NCBI GenBank assembly: GCA_902761905.1
Contig: CACWMK010000035.1
Span: 1-33,199, forward strand
Length of the DNA: 33,199 bases
Reading direction: 5' to 3'
Source: an uncultured Prevotellaceae bacterium
Lineage (GTDB): Bacteria > Bacteroidota > Bacteroidia > Bacteroidales > Bacteroidaceae
The translations under genes were made by a program, and so were the position numbers. Shown piece after piece: positions 6,245-13,699 of the stretch. Position 1 is the stretch's first letter. Each line of letters begins with the position of its first letter. The notes under the pieces were generated by a model. The model did not search any database. It was not told the origin of the DNA and worked only from the letters and a program-made list of their open reading frames with translations.

Positions 6245-6907
6245 ATGACAGAAGTAAGTATTAACAAGCAGGCACGACTCTCCCAGCACTTGACTACGTC
6301 GAGTGTGGCTACGCTCGGCCATTCAAGCGAGCTTGATGGCTCTCGCTTATCGCCACACTTTACGCTGGGGGAGCTCTGCAAGACAAGTGCGAAAACGGCA
6401 GATAAAAATATCCCTTCGCACGTACATATAGAGAACCTGAAGCGCCTCTGCGGCTGGCTGGAGATGCTTCGTAAGAGGTATAATGAGCGGTATGTGGCTA
6501 ATCGAAGAGATGTCTCGACTACGCTCGACATGACAAAGGGTGTGTTGTCATCTCGACTAAGCAAAGCGCATGGAGAGATCTCTCCACGCGCTGCGCTTGG
6601 TCGAGATGACAATGAGGGTAGGGAGGAGCCGATTATAATCAATAGCGGATATCGTAGCCCAGAGGTGAACAAAGCCGTAGGCGGCGTAGCCACCAGCAAT
6701 CATCTATCTGGCTGCGCAGCCGACATCCACGTATCAGGCATCGAGCAACTAATCCGCTACGCCACTATCCTACTCGACATCAGCGACGAGAGCCAGGAGG
6801 ACTTTGATGAACTGCTGATAGAGCGTTCGCCTAAGGGCAGCTATTGGCTACACTTTGCCGTTCGTCCATCGGGTAATCGACGTAAGGTTAGGCTGATTCA
6901 GACGTAG
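6245..6907 (+). CDS. M15-type (D-Ala-D-Ala carboxypeptidase-like) peptidase with two in-frame repeat insertions
   Basis: The 220-residue product belongs to the Peptidase_M15_3 type. The family motif INSGYRSPEVNKAVGGVATS leads to the zinc residues H153 and D160 (HLSGCAAD) and H203 (WLHFA). Such enzymes cleave peptidoglycan stem peptides and are common beside DUF3987 proteins in Bacteroidales elements. There is no signal peptide. Two stretches have no counterpart in relatives that I know: residues about 16-38 and about 84-127. Both are encoded by palindromic repeat DNA and keep the frame. The first separates LSQH from FTLGEL, the second separates the LRKRYNER helix from EEPIIINSGYRS. Catalytic residues are intact, so activity is possible, but the insertions may cripple it. 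The start may instead be the ATG at 6224. Confidence 0.75.
   Translation: MTEVSINKQARLSQHLTTSSVATLGHSSELDGSRLSPHFTLGELCKTSAKTADKNIPSHVHIENLKRLCGWLEMLRKRYNERYVANRRDVSTTLDMTKGVLSSRLSKAHGEISPRAALGRDDNEGREEPIIINSGYRSPEVNKAVGGVATSNHLSGCAADIHVSGIEQLIRYATILLDISDESQEDFDELLIERSPKGSYWLHFAVRPSGNRRKVRLIQT
6303..6358. repeat. Palindromic repeat inserted in the M15 gene (copy 1)
   Basis: GTGTGGC (6303-6309) and GCCACAC (6352-6358) close an imperfect palindrome whose centre is CAAG-CGAG-CTTG (6324-6335), with GCCAT/ATGGC pairs between. It contributes about 23 extra codons. The flanking coding sequence looks duplicated (LSQH before, LSPH after; CACTT in both), perhaps a target-site duplication. Confidence 0.7.
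6511..6612. repeat. Palindromic repeats inserted in the M15 gene (copies 2a and 2b)
   Basis: A 68-bp near-perfect palindrome spans 6545-6612: two 34-bp arms with about 30 matching positions meeting at GAGATCTC with no loop, and ends TTGTCATCTCGAC and GTCGAGATGACAA. Just before it, 6511-6536 is a shortened relative (TGTCTCGAC ... TCGACATGACAA). Copies 1 and 2a share CTACGCTCG, so all belong to one family. The insertion adds about 44 codons without breaking the frame. Confidence 0.8.
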
Positions 6908-6934
6908 TGTAATTATTCGCCCTTTATTCAATTT

Positions 6935-6973
6935 CAATCTGAAAGCAAAATCGCTAAGTTTGCTTTCGGATTG
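6935..6973 (+). terminator. Hairpin terminator after the M15 gene
   Basis: CAATCTGAAAGCAAA (6935-6949) and TTTGCTTTCGGATTG (6959-6973) form a 15-bp stem with one G-U pair and a 9-nt loop. TTATTTAAG follows, a poor T-tract. It probably marks the end of the accessory block transcript ahead of pyrG. Confidence 0.6.
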
Positions 6974-7038
6974 TTATTTAAGAGAAAAAAGTAGATTGAA
7001 AAATAAGATTAAATAGTGATGGACTGCGGGAAAATGCT

Positions 7039-7046
7039 TACCTTTG
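7039..7046 (+). promoter_or_regulatory. Bacteroidota -7 box, pyrG promoter
   Basis: TACCTTTG matches the TAnnTTTG consensus. A -33 TTTG at the usual distance is not evident. Transcription would start near 7051-7053, which rules out the upstream TTG as the pyrG start and leaves ATG 7065 or 7074. Confidence 0.6.
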
Positions 7047-7073
7047 CAGTCCATAAAAAGGATAATGGTTTTT

Positions 7074-8669
7074 ATGGAAACAAAGTACATTTTCGTTACA
7101 GGCGGTGTGGTTTCTTCACTTGGTAAGGGAATCATATCGGCCAGCATAGGCAAGTTGCTGCAAGCACGCGGCTACAAGGTGACTATACAGAAATTCGACC
7201 CGTACATCAACATCGACCCAGGCACGCTGAATCCCTACGAGCACGGCGAGTGCTACGTGACAGCCGACGGTTTTGAGACTGATTTGGACTTGGGACACTA
7301 CGAGCGATTTACAGGCATACACACAACACGAAACAACAGTATAACAACAGGACGCATATACAAGACGGTAATAGACCGTGAGCGTCACGGCGACTACCTG
7401 GGTAAGACGATCCAGGTGGTGCCACACATCACTGACGAGATTAAGCGCCGCATGCTGCGCGAGGGGCTGAACGAGGGCTTCGACTTTATCATCACTGAGG
7501 TGGGAGGCACCATCGGCGACATAGAGAGTGCGCCATTTATGGAGGCTATCCGACAATTGCGTTACCAACTGGGGCGCGACGCGGTATGCGTGCATCTGAC
7601 GTACGTACCTTACTTAAAAGCAGCCGATGAACTTAAGACCAAGCCCACACAGCACTCTGTGAAAGAGTTGCAGGGAATGGGTATTCAGCCAGACATTTTG
7701 GTGCTGCGCACAGAGCGACATCTGGATGACGGCATGAGGATGAAGGTGGCTTCATTCTGTAACGTGGATCTGGAATGCGTGGTGCAGAGCGAGGATCTGC
7801 CCAGCATCTACGAGGTGCCAGTAAACATGCAGCATCAGGGACTGGATGCGGCCATCATGCGAAAGATTGGTATCCCCGTGGGCGAGACACCTGCTATGAA
7901 ACCTTGGCACGACTTCCTGGACAAACAGCGCAACGCTACCAAGGAGGTGCACATCGCGCTGGTGGGCAAGTACGACCTGCAGGACGCATACAAGAGTATC
8001 CGTGAGAGCCTGAACCTGGCTGGTATATATAATGATGTGAAGGCTAAACTGCACTTTGTGAACAGCGAGGAGATAACCAAACAGAATATCGGTGAGAAGT
8101 TGAGTGGTATGCAGGGTGTAGTTATTTGTCCAGGATTCGGACAACGTGGCATCGAGGGAAAGATTATCGCAGCCGAATACACCCGCACCAACGATATCCC
8201 AACGTTTGGTATCTGTTTGGGTATGCAGATGATGGTGATAGAGTTTGCCCGCAACGTGCTGGGCTATAAGGATGCCAACAGTGCCGAGATGGACGAAAAG
8301 ACGCCACACAACGTGATAGACATCATGGAGGAGCAGAAGAACATCACCCAGATGGGTGGTACTATGCGACTGGGTGCTTACGAGTGCGAACTGGTAAAGG
8401 GCAGTCGCGTATACGAGGCCTACGGCGAAGAGATACTGATTAAAGAGCGTCATCGTCATCGTTATGAGTTTAATAATAAGTATCAAGAGGAGTACGAGGC
8501 CAAGGGTATGAAGTGTGTAGGTATCAATCCTGATGCAAATCTTGTGGAAATCGTGGAAATACCAGAGAAGCGCTGGTATATCGGAACCCAGTTCCATCCA
8601 GAATATTCGTCGACAGTGCTTAATCCGCACCCCCTGTTTATGAGCTTCATAAAAGAATGTAAAAATTGA
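7074..8669 (+). CDS. pyrG: CTP synthase
   Basis: The enzyme makes CTP from UTP, ATP and glutamine in the cytosol. Residues 1-270 are the synthetase domain, starting METKYIFVTGGVVSSLGKG with the P-loop-like GGVVSSLGKG and FDPYINIDPGTL. Residues about 295-531 are the class I glutamine amidotransferase domain, with nucleophile C381 in GICLGMQMM and the His/Glu pair in QFHPEYSS. The 531 residues are a normal length. I chose ATG 7074 because family members begin just before TKYIFVTGG; an ATG at 7065 would add MVF. It is followed after 22 bp by the PurF-like gene, another glutamine-dependent enzyme, and the two are probably co-transcribed. Confidence 0.97.
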   Translation: METKYIFVTGGVVSSLGKGIISASIGKLLQARGYKVTIQKFDPYINIDPGTLNPYEHGECYVTADGFETDLDLGHYERFTGIHTTRNNSITTGRIYKTVIDRERHGDYLGKTIQVVPHITDEIKRRMLREGLNEGFDFIITEVGGTIGDIESAPFMEAIRQLRYQLGRDAVCVHLTYVPYLKAADELKTKPTQHSVKELQGMGIQPDILVLRTERHLDDGMRMKVASFCNVDLECVVQSEDLPSIYEVPVNMQHQGLDAAIMRKIGIPVGETPAMKPWHDFLDKQRNATKEVHIALVGKYDLQDAYKSIRESLNLAGIYNDVKAKLHFVNSEEITKQNIGEKLSGMQGVVICPGFGQRGIEGKIIAAEYTRTNDIPTFGICLGMQMMVIEFARNVLGYKDANSAEMDEKTPHNVIDIMEEQKNITQMGGTMRLGAYECELVKGSRVYEAYGEEILIKERHRHRYEFNNKYQEEYEAKGMKCVGINPDANLVEIVEIPEKRWYIGTQFHPEYSSTVLNPHPLFMSFIKECKN

Positions 8670-8691
8670 AAAATGTAAACATTGAACGTTT

Positions 8692-10440
8692 ATGGAGCAA
8701 CTGAAGCATGAGTGTGGTGTGGCGATGATCCGCCTGCTAAAGCCACTAGAGTACTACGAGAAGAAATACGGCACTTGGGCCTATGGTTTCAATAAGCTCT
8801 ATCTGATGATGGAGAAGCAGCACAACCGCGGACAGGAGGGTGCTGGTATAGCCTCAGTAAATCTGAACAACAAGCCTGGTACAGAATATATGTTCCGCGA
8901 GAAGGCCGAGGGCAAGAACGCGATAACAGAGATATTCAGTCGTGTGACTGAAGAGATGAAGGGCGAACTGCTGATGGGGCACTTGCGCTATTCGACTACA
9001 GGCAAGAGCGGACTGACATTCGTGCACCCTTTCCTACGCCGTAACAACTGGCGCGCCAAGAACCTTTGTCTGTGCGGAAACTTCAACATGACCAACATCG
9101 ACGAGGTGTTTGAGTTTCTGACTGCCCAAGGTCAGAGTCCACGTATCTATGGCGACTCGTATATCACGCTTGAACTGATGGGCCATCGCTTGGACCGCGA
9201 GGTGGAGCGCCTGTATCAGGAGGCCCGTGAAAAAAGCCTTGAGGGCACAGACATTACCAACTACATTGATGAACATGTAGAAATGGCCAACGTGCTGCGC
9301 ACCACTATGCAGCACTACGACGGCGGTTTTGTGATGTGCGGACTGACTGGTAGCGGTGAGATGTTCAGCGTGCGCGACCCATGGGGCATACGTCCAGCCT
9401 TCTACTATCGCGACGACGAGGTAATAGCGCTGGCAAGCGAGCGCCCAGTGCTCCAGACCACATTTGATATTGACAGTAAAGACGTGCATGAGCTGATGCC
9501 AGGTCAGGCACTGATAGTACATAAAAACGGCGAGAGCCGACTGGAGCAGATTATGCCTGCCCAGAAGCTGAGCGCCTGTTCGTTCGAGCGCATCTATTTC
9601 AGTCGCGGTTCCGACTGCGACATCTACCAGGAGCGCAAACGACTAGGCGAACAACTGACGCAACCCATCTTAAAGGCCATCGACGGCGATGTCTCCCATT
9701 CAGTTTTTTCCTATATCCCTAACACCGCCGAGGTGGCCTTTTATGGGATGACAGACGGGTTCCGTAAGATTCACGGCGATGTGCGCACAGAGAAGGTGGT
9801 GTGGAAGGACATCAAGATGCGTACCTTTATCGCCGACAACAGCGAGCGTAACGATCTGGCTGCTCATGTGTACGATATCAGTTACGGCAGCCTGAAGCCC
9901 TACGAGGATAATCTTGTGATTATCGATGACTCGATAGTACGTGGTACAACTCTTAAGGAGAGTATCTTTAAGATTCTGGATCGTCTGCATCCCAAGAAGA
10001 TTGTGATGGTATCGAGTTCGCCACAGATTCGCTATCCAGACTACTACGGCATAGATATGGCCCGCCTGGAGGAGTTTTGTGCATTCCGTGCTACAATGGC
10101 CCTGATAGAGGAGCGTGGCATGTGGCAGTTGGTTAACGATACCTACCTGGCTTGTAAGCGCGAACTGCAGAAGCCTAAGGAGGAGATGCAAAATTGTGTG
10201 CGTGCCGTATACGCACCATTTACAGTAGAGGAGATAAACGATAAGATAGTTGAGATGTTGCGTCCTGTCGATATGCAGGCTCCAATAGAACTTGTATTCC
10301 AGAGTATCGAAGGCCTGCATGAGGCCTGTCCAAATCATCCGGGCGACTGGTACTTTACAGGACACTATCCCACGCCAGGCGGTAATCGCCTAGTGAATCA
10401 AGCCTTTATTAATTATGTTGATAATGTTGCAAAGAAGTAG
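8692..10440 (+). CDS. PurF-like amidophosphoribosyltransferase / class II glutamine amidotransferase
   Basis: The 582-residue protein has an N-terminal Ntn glutamine amidotransferase domain and a C-terminal phosphoribosyltransferase domain. The presumed nucleophile is C8 (KHECGVAMI), so a seven-residue propeptide must be removed, as known for Bacillus-type PurF. NRGQEGAGIAS and GHLRYSTTGKSG are typical glutaminase-domain motifs. The PRPP loop is VIIDDSIVRGTTLKES (D412, D413). The known PurF reaction converts PRPP and glutamine to phosphoribosylamine, the first step of purine synthesis. The protein is longer than classical PurF (about 470-505) and has an extended C-terminus after residue 500, so it may be the Bacteroidota paralogue with a specialised role. 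It sits between pyrG and the nitrogen genes and ends in a bidirectional terminator. Confidence 0.8.
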   Translation: MEQLKHECGVAMIRLLKPLEYYEKKYGTWAYGFNKLYLMMEKQHNRGQEGAGIASVNLNNKPGTEYMFREKAEGKNAITEIFSRVTEEMKGELLMGHLRYSTTGKSGLTFVHPFLRRNNWRAKNLCLCGNFNMTNIDEVFEFLTAQGQSPRIYGDSYITLELMGHRLDREVERLYQEAREKSLEGTDITNYIDEHVEMANVLRTTMQHYDGGFVMCGLTGSGEMFSVRDPWGIRPAFYYRDDEVIALASERPVLQTTFDIDSKDVHELMPGQALIVHKNGESRLEQIMPAQKLSACSFERIYFSRGSDCDIYQERKRLGEQLTQPILKAIDGDVSHSVFSYIPNTAEVAFYGMTDGFRKIHGDVRTEKVVWKDIKMRTFIADNSERNDLAAHVYDISYGSLKPYEDNLVIIDDSIVRGTTLKESIFKILDRLHPKKIVMVSSSPQIRYPDYYGIDMARLEEFCAFRATMALIEERGMWQLVNDTYLACKRELQKPKEEMQNCVRAVYAPFTVEEINDKIVEMLRPVDMQAPIELVFQSIEGLHEACPNHPGDWYFTGHYPTPGGNRLVNQAFINYVDNVAKK

Positions 10441-10461
10441 GTCGCTGGGACCTACTTCTTT
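10431..10461. terminator. Bidirectional intrinsic terminator
   Basis: AAAGAAGTAGGTC (10431-10443) pairs perfectly with GACCTACTTCTTT (10449-10461) around the 5-nt loop GCTGG. T-rich sequence follows on the plus strand and the A-rich left arm gives U-rich RNA on the minus strand. It overlaps the stop of the PurF-like gene and abuts the dapL stop, so it serves both convergent genes. Confidence 0.9.
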
Positions 10462-10462
10462 T

Positions 10463-11695
10463 TTATTTCTTAAGCCAGTTTTCGATTCTTTGCAGCGCCT
10501 CGTCAGTCTGCTCGTGACTGCCGAATGCGGTAAAGCGTACATATCCTTCGCCTGATGGGCCGAAGCCTACGCCTGGAGTACATACCACGTGGGCGCCATA
10601 CAGCATCTCCTCGAAGAACTGCCATGAGCCTGATGTCTCAGGCGTCTTTGCCCAGATATATGGAGCATTTTCGCCGCCATAGCACTCAAATCCAAGGCCA
10701 CGCAGGGTGTTGAGCATCTTCTTGGCGTTCTGCATGTAATAGTCGATAGTAGCCTTAATCTGCTGCTTGCCTTCAGGAGTATAGATAGCTTCTGCCGCAC
10801 GCTGAGATATGTAGCTAGTACCATTAAACTTGGTGCACTGACGACGATTCCATAGTGGGTTGAGAGGAATGCGCTCGCCTGTAAGTGTGGCTGCAGTAAC
10901 CTCCTTTGGCACAATGGTGTAACCACAACGCACGCCAGTGAAACCTGCTGTCTTAGAGTATGAATGGAACTCGATAGCGCACTTGCGGGCGCCACGAATC
11001 TCGTAGATGCTATGAGGAATCTTTTCGTCCTGAATATATGCCTGATAAGCTGCATCGTAGAAGATGAGCGTATCGTTCTTCAGTGCGTAGTTAACCCACT
11101 TGCGCAGTTCCTCTTTTGGCAGAACAGTTCCCGTTGGATTATTAGGGTAGCAGAGGTAAATCACGTCTACGCGGCGATCAGGCAACTGGGGCACAAATCC
11201 GTTTTCGGCATTGCACGGCATATAAACGACATTAGACCAACGACCGTTCTCCTGCACTCCTGCACGACCAATCATCACATTCGAATCGATGTAAACAGGA
11301 TAGATTGGATCGGTAACTCCGATAGAGTTGTCCCAGCGCACTAGTTCCTGGATGTTACCAGTATCGCTTTTGGCACCGTCGTTGATAAACACTTCGTCGC
11401 GATCCAGATGGATACCACGTGGCAGGAAATCGTTCTTCAAGATAGCATCACGCAAGAAATCGTAGCCCTGCTCAGGACCGTAGCCCCTGAAACCCTGACG
11501 TGTCGCCATCTCGTCGGCAGCCTTGTGTATAGCTTCGATTACGGCTGGAGCCAATGGCTGTGTTACATCACCTATGCCCAGCGAAATAACATCTACTTTG
11601 GGATGCATGGCCTTAAAGGCGTTTACCTTTTTGGCGATGTCGGCGAACAGATAGTTGTTCGGCAGTTTCAGAAAGTGGTCGTTTACTAATGCCAT
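10463..11695 (-). CDS. dapL: LL-diaminopimelate aminotransferase
   Basis: The PLP-dependent enzyme converts tetrahydrodipicolinate to LL-diaminopimelate in one step, with glutamate as amino donor, for lysine and peptidoglycan synthesis. The 410-residue length is normal. Visible hallmarks are the N-terminal VNDHFLKLPNNYLFADIAKK, the SLGIGDVTQPL segment, GYGPEQGYDFLRDAI, CYPNNPTGT and the PLP lysine K248 in SYSKTAGFTG with VRCGY after it. The ATG at 11695 is fixed by the conserved N-terminus. It is transcribed divergently from the PII gene across a 329-bp intergenic region, which makes sense for a glutamate-consuming step placed beside nitrogen regulation. Confidence 0.95.
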   Translation of the reverse strand: MALVNDHFLKLPNNYLFADIAKKVNAFKAMHPKVDVISLGIGDVTQPLAPAVIEAIHKAADEMATRQGFRGYGPEQGYDFLRDAILKNDFLPRGIHLDRDEVFINDGAKSDTGNIQELVRWDNSIGVTDPIYPVYIDSNVMIGRAGVQENGRWSNVVYMPCNAENGFVPQLPDRRVDVIYLCYPNNPTGTVLPKEELRKWVNYALKNDTLIFYDAAYQAYIQDEKIPHSIYEIRGARKCAIEFHSYSKTAGFTGVRCGYTIVPKEVTAATLTGERIPLNPLWNRRQCTKFNGTSYISQRAAEAIYTPEGKQQIKATIDYYMQNAKKMLNTLRGLGFECYGGENAPYIWAKTPETSGSWQFFEEMLYGAHVVCTPGVGFGPSGEGYVRFTAFGSHEQTDEALQRIENWLKK

Positions 11696-11738
11696 AATAA
11701 TATGTACGTGTTTGCGTTTATAATTCTTTTTTCGGATG

Positions 11739-11746
11739 CAAAGGTA
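11739..11746 (-). promoter_or_regulatory. -7 box, dapL promoter
   Basis: On the minus strand this reads TACCTTTG, an exact TAnnTTTG. It lies 43 bp upstream of the dapL start. I see no clear -33 TTTG at the usual spacing. Confidence 0.6.
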
Positions 11747-11814
11747 CTATAATTTACACGAAAAACGACAGAAAACTTAGCATAATCATCTTCTTTTTGT
11801 GTAAAAGTAACAAT

Positions 11815-11939
11815 TTGTAAGCATTATGACGTGTTTTGCTTACAATTTAAAAGCAAATCGCATTAATCGAATACAAAAGGATAACGAAATAAAAGAAAAA
11901 TAAACAAAATGTGCACGTTTACAATAGTTTTACTTACAA
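11815..11939. promoter_or_regulatory. TTGTAAGCA/TGCTTACAA operator candidate plus half-sites
   Basis: A perfect 9-bp inverted repeat, TTGTAAGCA (11815-11823) and TGCTTACAA (11837-11845), has 13 bp between arms, so the arms are 22 bp apart, two helical turns. Two further TTACAA half-sites lie at 11919-11924 and 11934-11939, the last just upstream of the -7 box of the PII gene. No gene fits in the 11696-12024 gap. The layout fits a dimeric transcription factor acting on dapL, the PII-amtB operon, or both. Confidence 0.5.
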
Positions 11940-11946
11940 AATGTCG

Positions 11947-11954
11947 TAACTTTG
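11947..11954 (+). promoter_or_regulatory. -7 box, PII-amtB operon promoter
   Basis: TAACTTTG matches TAnnTTTG. Transcription would start near 11960, giving a leader of about 65 nt before the ATG at 12025. No good -33 TTTG is present, which suits an activator-dependent promoter. Confidence 0.6.
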
Positions 11955-12024
11955 CACCCAAGAAATGACAAAGTGTCATCATTTTAGTGAATTATATATT
12001 AATTAGGTAAAAGTTTTAAGAGGT

Positions 12025-12372
12025 ATGAAAAAGATTGAAGCGATTATCCGTAAGACTAAGTTCGAAGAGGTGAAAGCTGCTCTGCTTTCTTCCGACATCG
12101 ACTGGTTTGAGTACCACGACGTTCATGGCATCGGCCAGAGCCGTCAGGAGCGAATCTATCGTGGTGTACAGTACAGTACCGACGTGATCGAGCGTGTCGC
12201 CATCACCATCGTGTGCCGCGACATGTTTCTCGATCCAACTGTAAAGGTCATTCTTGAAGTAGCCCATACGGGTGAGATTGGCGATGGTCGTATCTTTGTG
12301 AGCGATGTGCTCGACACATGGTCTATCCGTACAGGCGAACATGGTGACACTGTTTTGAGAGATAAGAAATAA
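12025..12372 (+). CDS. glnK: PII nitrogen regulatory protein (GlnB/GlnK family)
   Basis: PII trimers sense ATP/ADP and 2-oxoglutarate and control AmtB and other nitrogen targets. The 115 residues start MKKIEAIIRKTKFEEV. The T-loop runs from HGIGQSRQERIYRGVQY, with Y45 and Y50 matching E. coli Y46 and the uridylylated Y51. The B-loop is HTGEIGDGRIFV and the C-loop IRTGEHG. The loop appears one residue shorter than the E. coli GFGRQKGHTELY, and the position of the key Gln39 is occupied by Q38/S39, so effector binding could differ. It lies 32 bp before amtB, the usual pairing. I use glnK because of that linkage; GlnB is the alternative name. Confidence 0.92.
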   Translation: MKKIEAIIRKTKFEEVKAALLSSDIDWFEYHDVHGIGQSRQERIYRGVQYSTDVIERVAITIVCRDMFLDPTVKVILEVAHTGEIGDGRIFVSDVLDTWSIRTGEHGDTVLRDKK

Positions 12373-12404
12373 TTAGGGTAACAACATTAAAGGTAAAAAG
12401 GATT

Positions 12405-13661
12405 ATGAACGAAATTGGAATTTCACTCGATACCGTATGGATGCTATTGGCAGCTATGTTGGTTTTCTGGATGCAGCCTGGTTTTGCCCTCTGTGAGGCA
12501 GGTTTTACTCGTAGTAAGAACACGGCTAACATCCTGATGAAGAACTTTGTCGACTTTATGTTCGGCTCGCTGTTGTTCTTCTTCCTGGGCTTCGGCTTTA
12601 TGTTTGGTGGAGATATACTTGGTGGTTTCATTGGTATGCCTAACTGGGGCGACCTGAGTTTCTATGAGAGCGATCTGCCAGTTGAAGGTTTCTTGATTTT
12701 CGAAACCGTATTCTGTGCTACTTCTGCTACAATCGTTAGTGGTGCTATGGCCGAGCGTACCAAGTTCTCTATGTATCTGGTTTACAGTGCAGTTATCTCG
12801 CTGATTATCTACCCCGTTGAGGGTCACTGGACATGGGGTGGCGGTTGGCTCTGCAACGATGCTGCCGATGGATTTATGATGAGTACCTTTGGTGATGTAT
12901 TCCACGATTTCGCTGGTTCTGCTATCGTACACAGTGTAGGTGGTGTTCTGGCTCTGGTTGGTGCTATCGCACTTGGTCCCCGTGTAGGTAAGTATGGTGA
13001 GGACGGTAAGAGCCGCGCAATTCCTGGTCACAACCTGGCTATGGCTGCTCTGGGCGTATTCATCCTCTGGCTGGGATGGTTCGGATTCAACCCAGGTTCT
13101 CAGTTGGCTGCTAGCGGCGAGGTTAACCGTATCGCAATCTCACATGTGTTCCTTACCACTAACCTGGCTGCTGTAGCTGGTGGTACTGCTACTATGTTCC
13201 TTACCTATATTAAGTATGGCAAGCCTTCACTCTCACTTACTCTGAACGGTGTTCTGGCTGGTCTGGTGGGTATCACAGCTGGTTGCGACCTCGTATCACC
13301 ATTCGGCGCAGTAATCATTGGTCTGGTTTGCGGTATCGTACTGGTTTACGCCATTGAGTTTATCGATCACAAGCTTCACATCGACGACCCTGTAGGTGCT
13401 TCTTCAGTACACGGAGTATGTGGTATTCTGGGTACACTGATGACAGGTTTGCTGTCAACCAGCAATGGTGCACTTTATGGTCATGGTTGGGGATTCTTTG
13501 GTGCTGAGCTGTTTGGTATCATTGTCATCGACCTCTGGGCAGCTGCCTGTGGTGTAGCCTTGTTCTACGGCATCAAGAAGATTCACGGCCTGCGCGTCAG
13601 CAAGCGTATCGAGGAAGAAGGTCTTGATATTTACGAGCACGGTGAGATGTGCTACAACTAA
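12405..13661 (+). CDS. amtB: Ammonium transporter (Amt/Mep/Rh family)
   Basis: The inner-membrane trimeric channel conducts ammonium into the cell. The 418 residues contain about eleven membrane spans. The first is LDTVWMLLAAMLVFWMQPG, followed by the conserved ALCEAGFTRSKN. The pore histidines are H176 (SAIVHSVGG) and H336 (SSVHGVCGILGTL). GDILGGFIGMP and EGHWTWGGGWL are typical extracytoplasmic segments. No cleaved signal peptide is seen. The C-terminal tail (HGLRVSKRIEEEGLDIYEHGE) includes the region that PII contacts in known AmtB-GlnK complexes. It is followed by an outer-membrane protein gene after 38 bp and belongs to the PII operon. Confidence 0.96.
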   Translation: MNEIGISLDTVWMLLAAMLVFWMQPGFALCEAGFTRSKNTANILMKNFVDFMFGSLLFFFLGFGFMFGGDILGGFIGMPNWGDLSFYESDLPVEGFLIFETVFCATSATIVSGAMAERTKFSMYLVYSAVISLIIYPVEGHWTWGGGWLCNDAADGFMMSTFGDVFHDFAGSAIVHSVGGVLALVGAIALGPRVGKYGEDGKSRAIPGHNLAMAALGVFILWLGWFGFNPGSQLAASGEVNRIAISHVFLTTNLAAVAGGTATMFLTYIKYGKPSLSLTLNGVLAGLVGITAGCDLVSPFGAVIIGLVCGIVLVYAIEFIDHKLHIDDPVGASSVHGVCGILGTLMTGLLSTSNGALYGHGWGFFGAELFGIIVIDLWAAACGVALFYGIKKIHGLRVSKRIEEEGLDIYEHGEMCYN

Positions 13662-13687
13662 TTGAAAATTGAGAATTGAAAATTAAA
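13661..13687. repeat. Short AATTGA direct repeats between amtB and the OMP gene
   Basis: AATTGAAA, AATTGAGA and AATTGAAA follow each other at about 8-11-bp spacing between amtB and the OMP gene. They are AT-rich and short. I see no hairpin or T-run, so the operon should read through. Confidence 0.5.
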
Positions 13688-13699
13688 AGAGAGAGAATT

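Noticed and set aside
7752-8630. Long minus-strand open frame opposite pyrG
   Set aside because: The plus-strand frame encodes an unmistakable CTP synthase amidotransferase domain. The antisense frame is a by-product of codon composition and has no recognisable protein.
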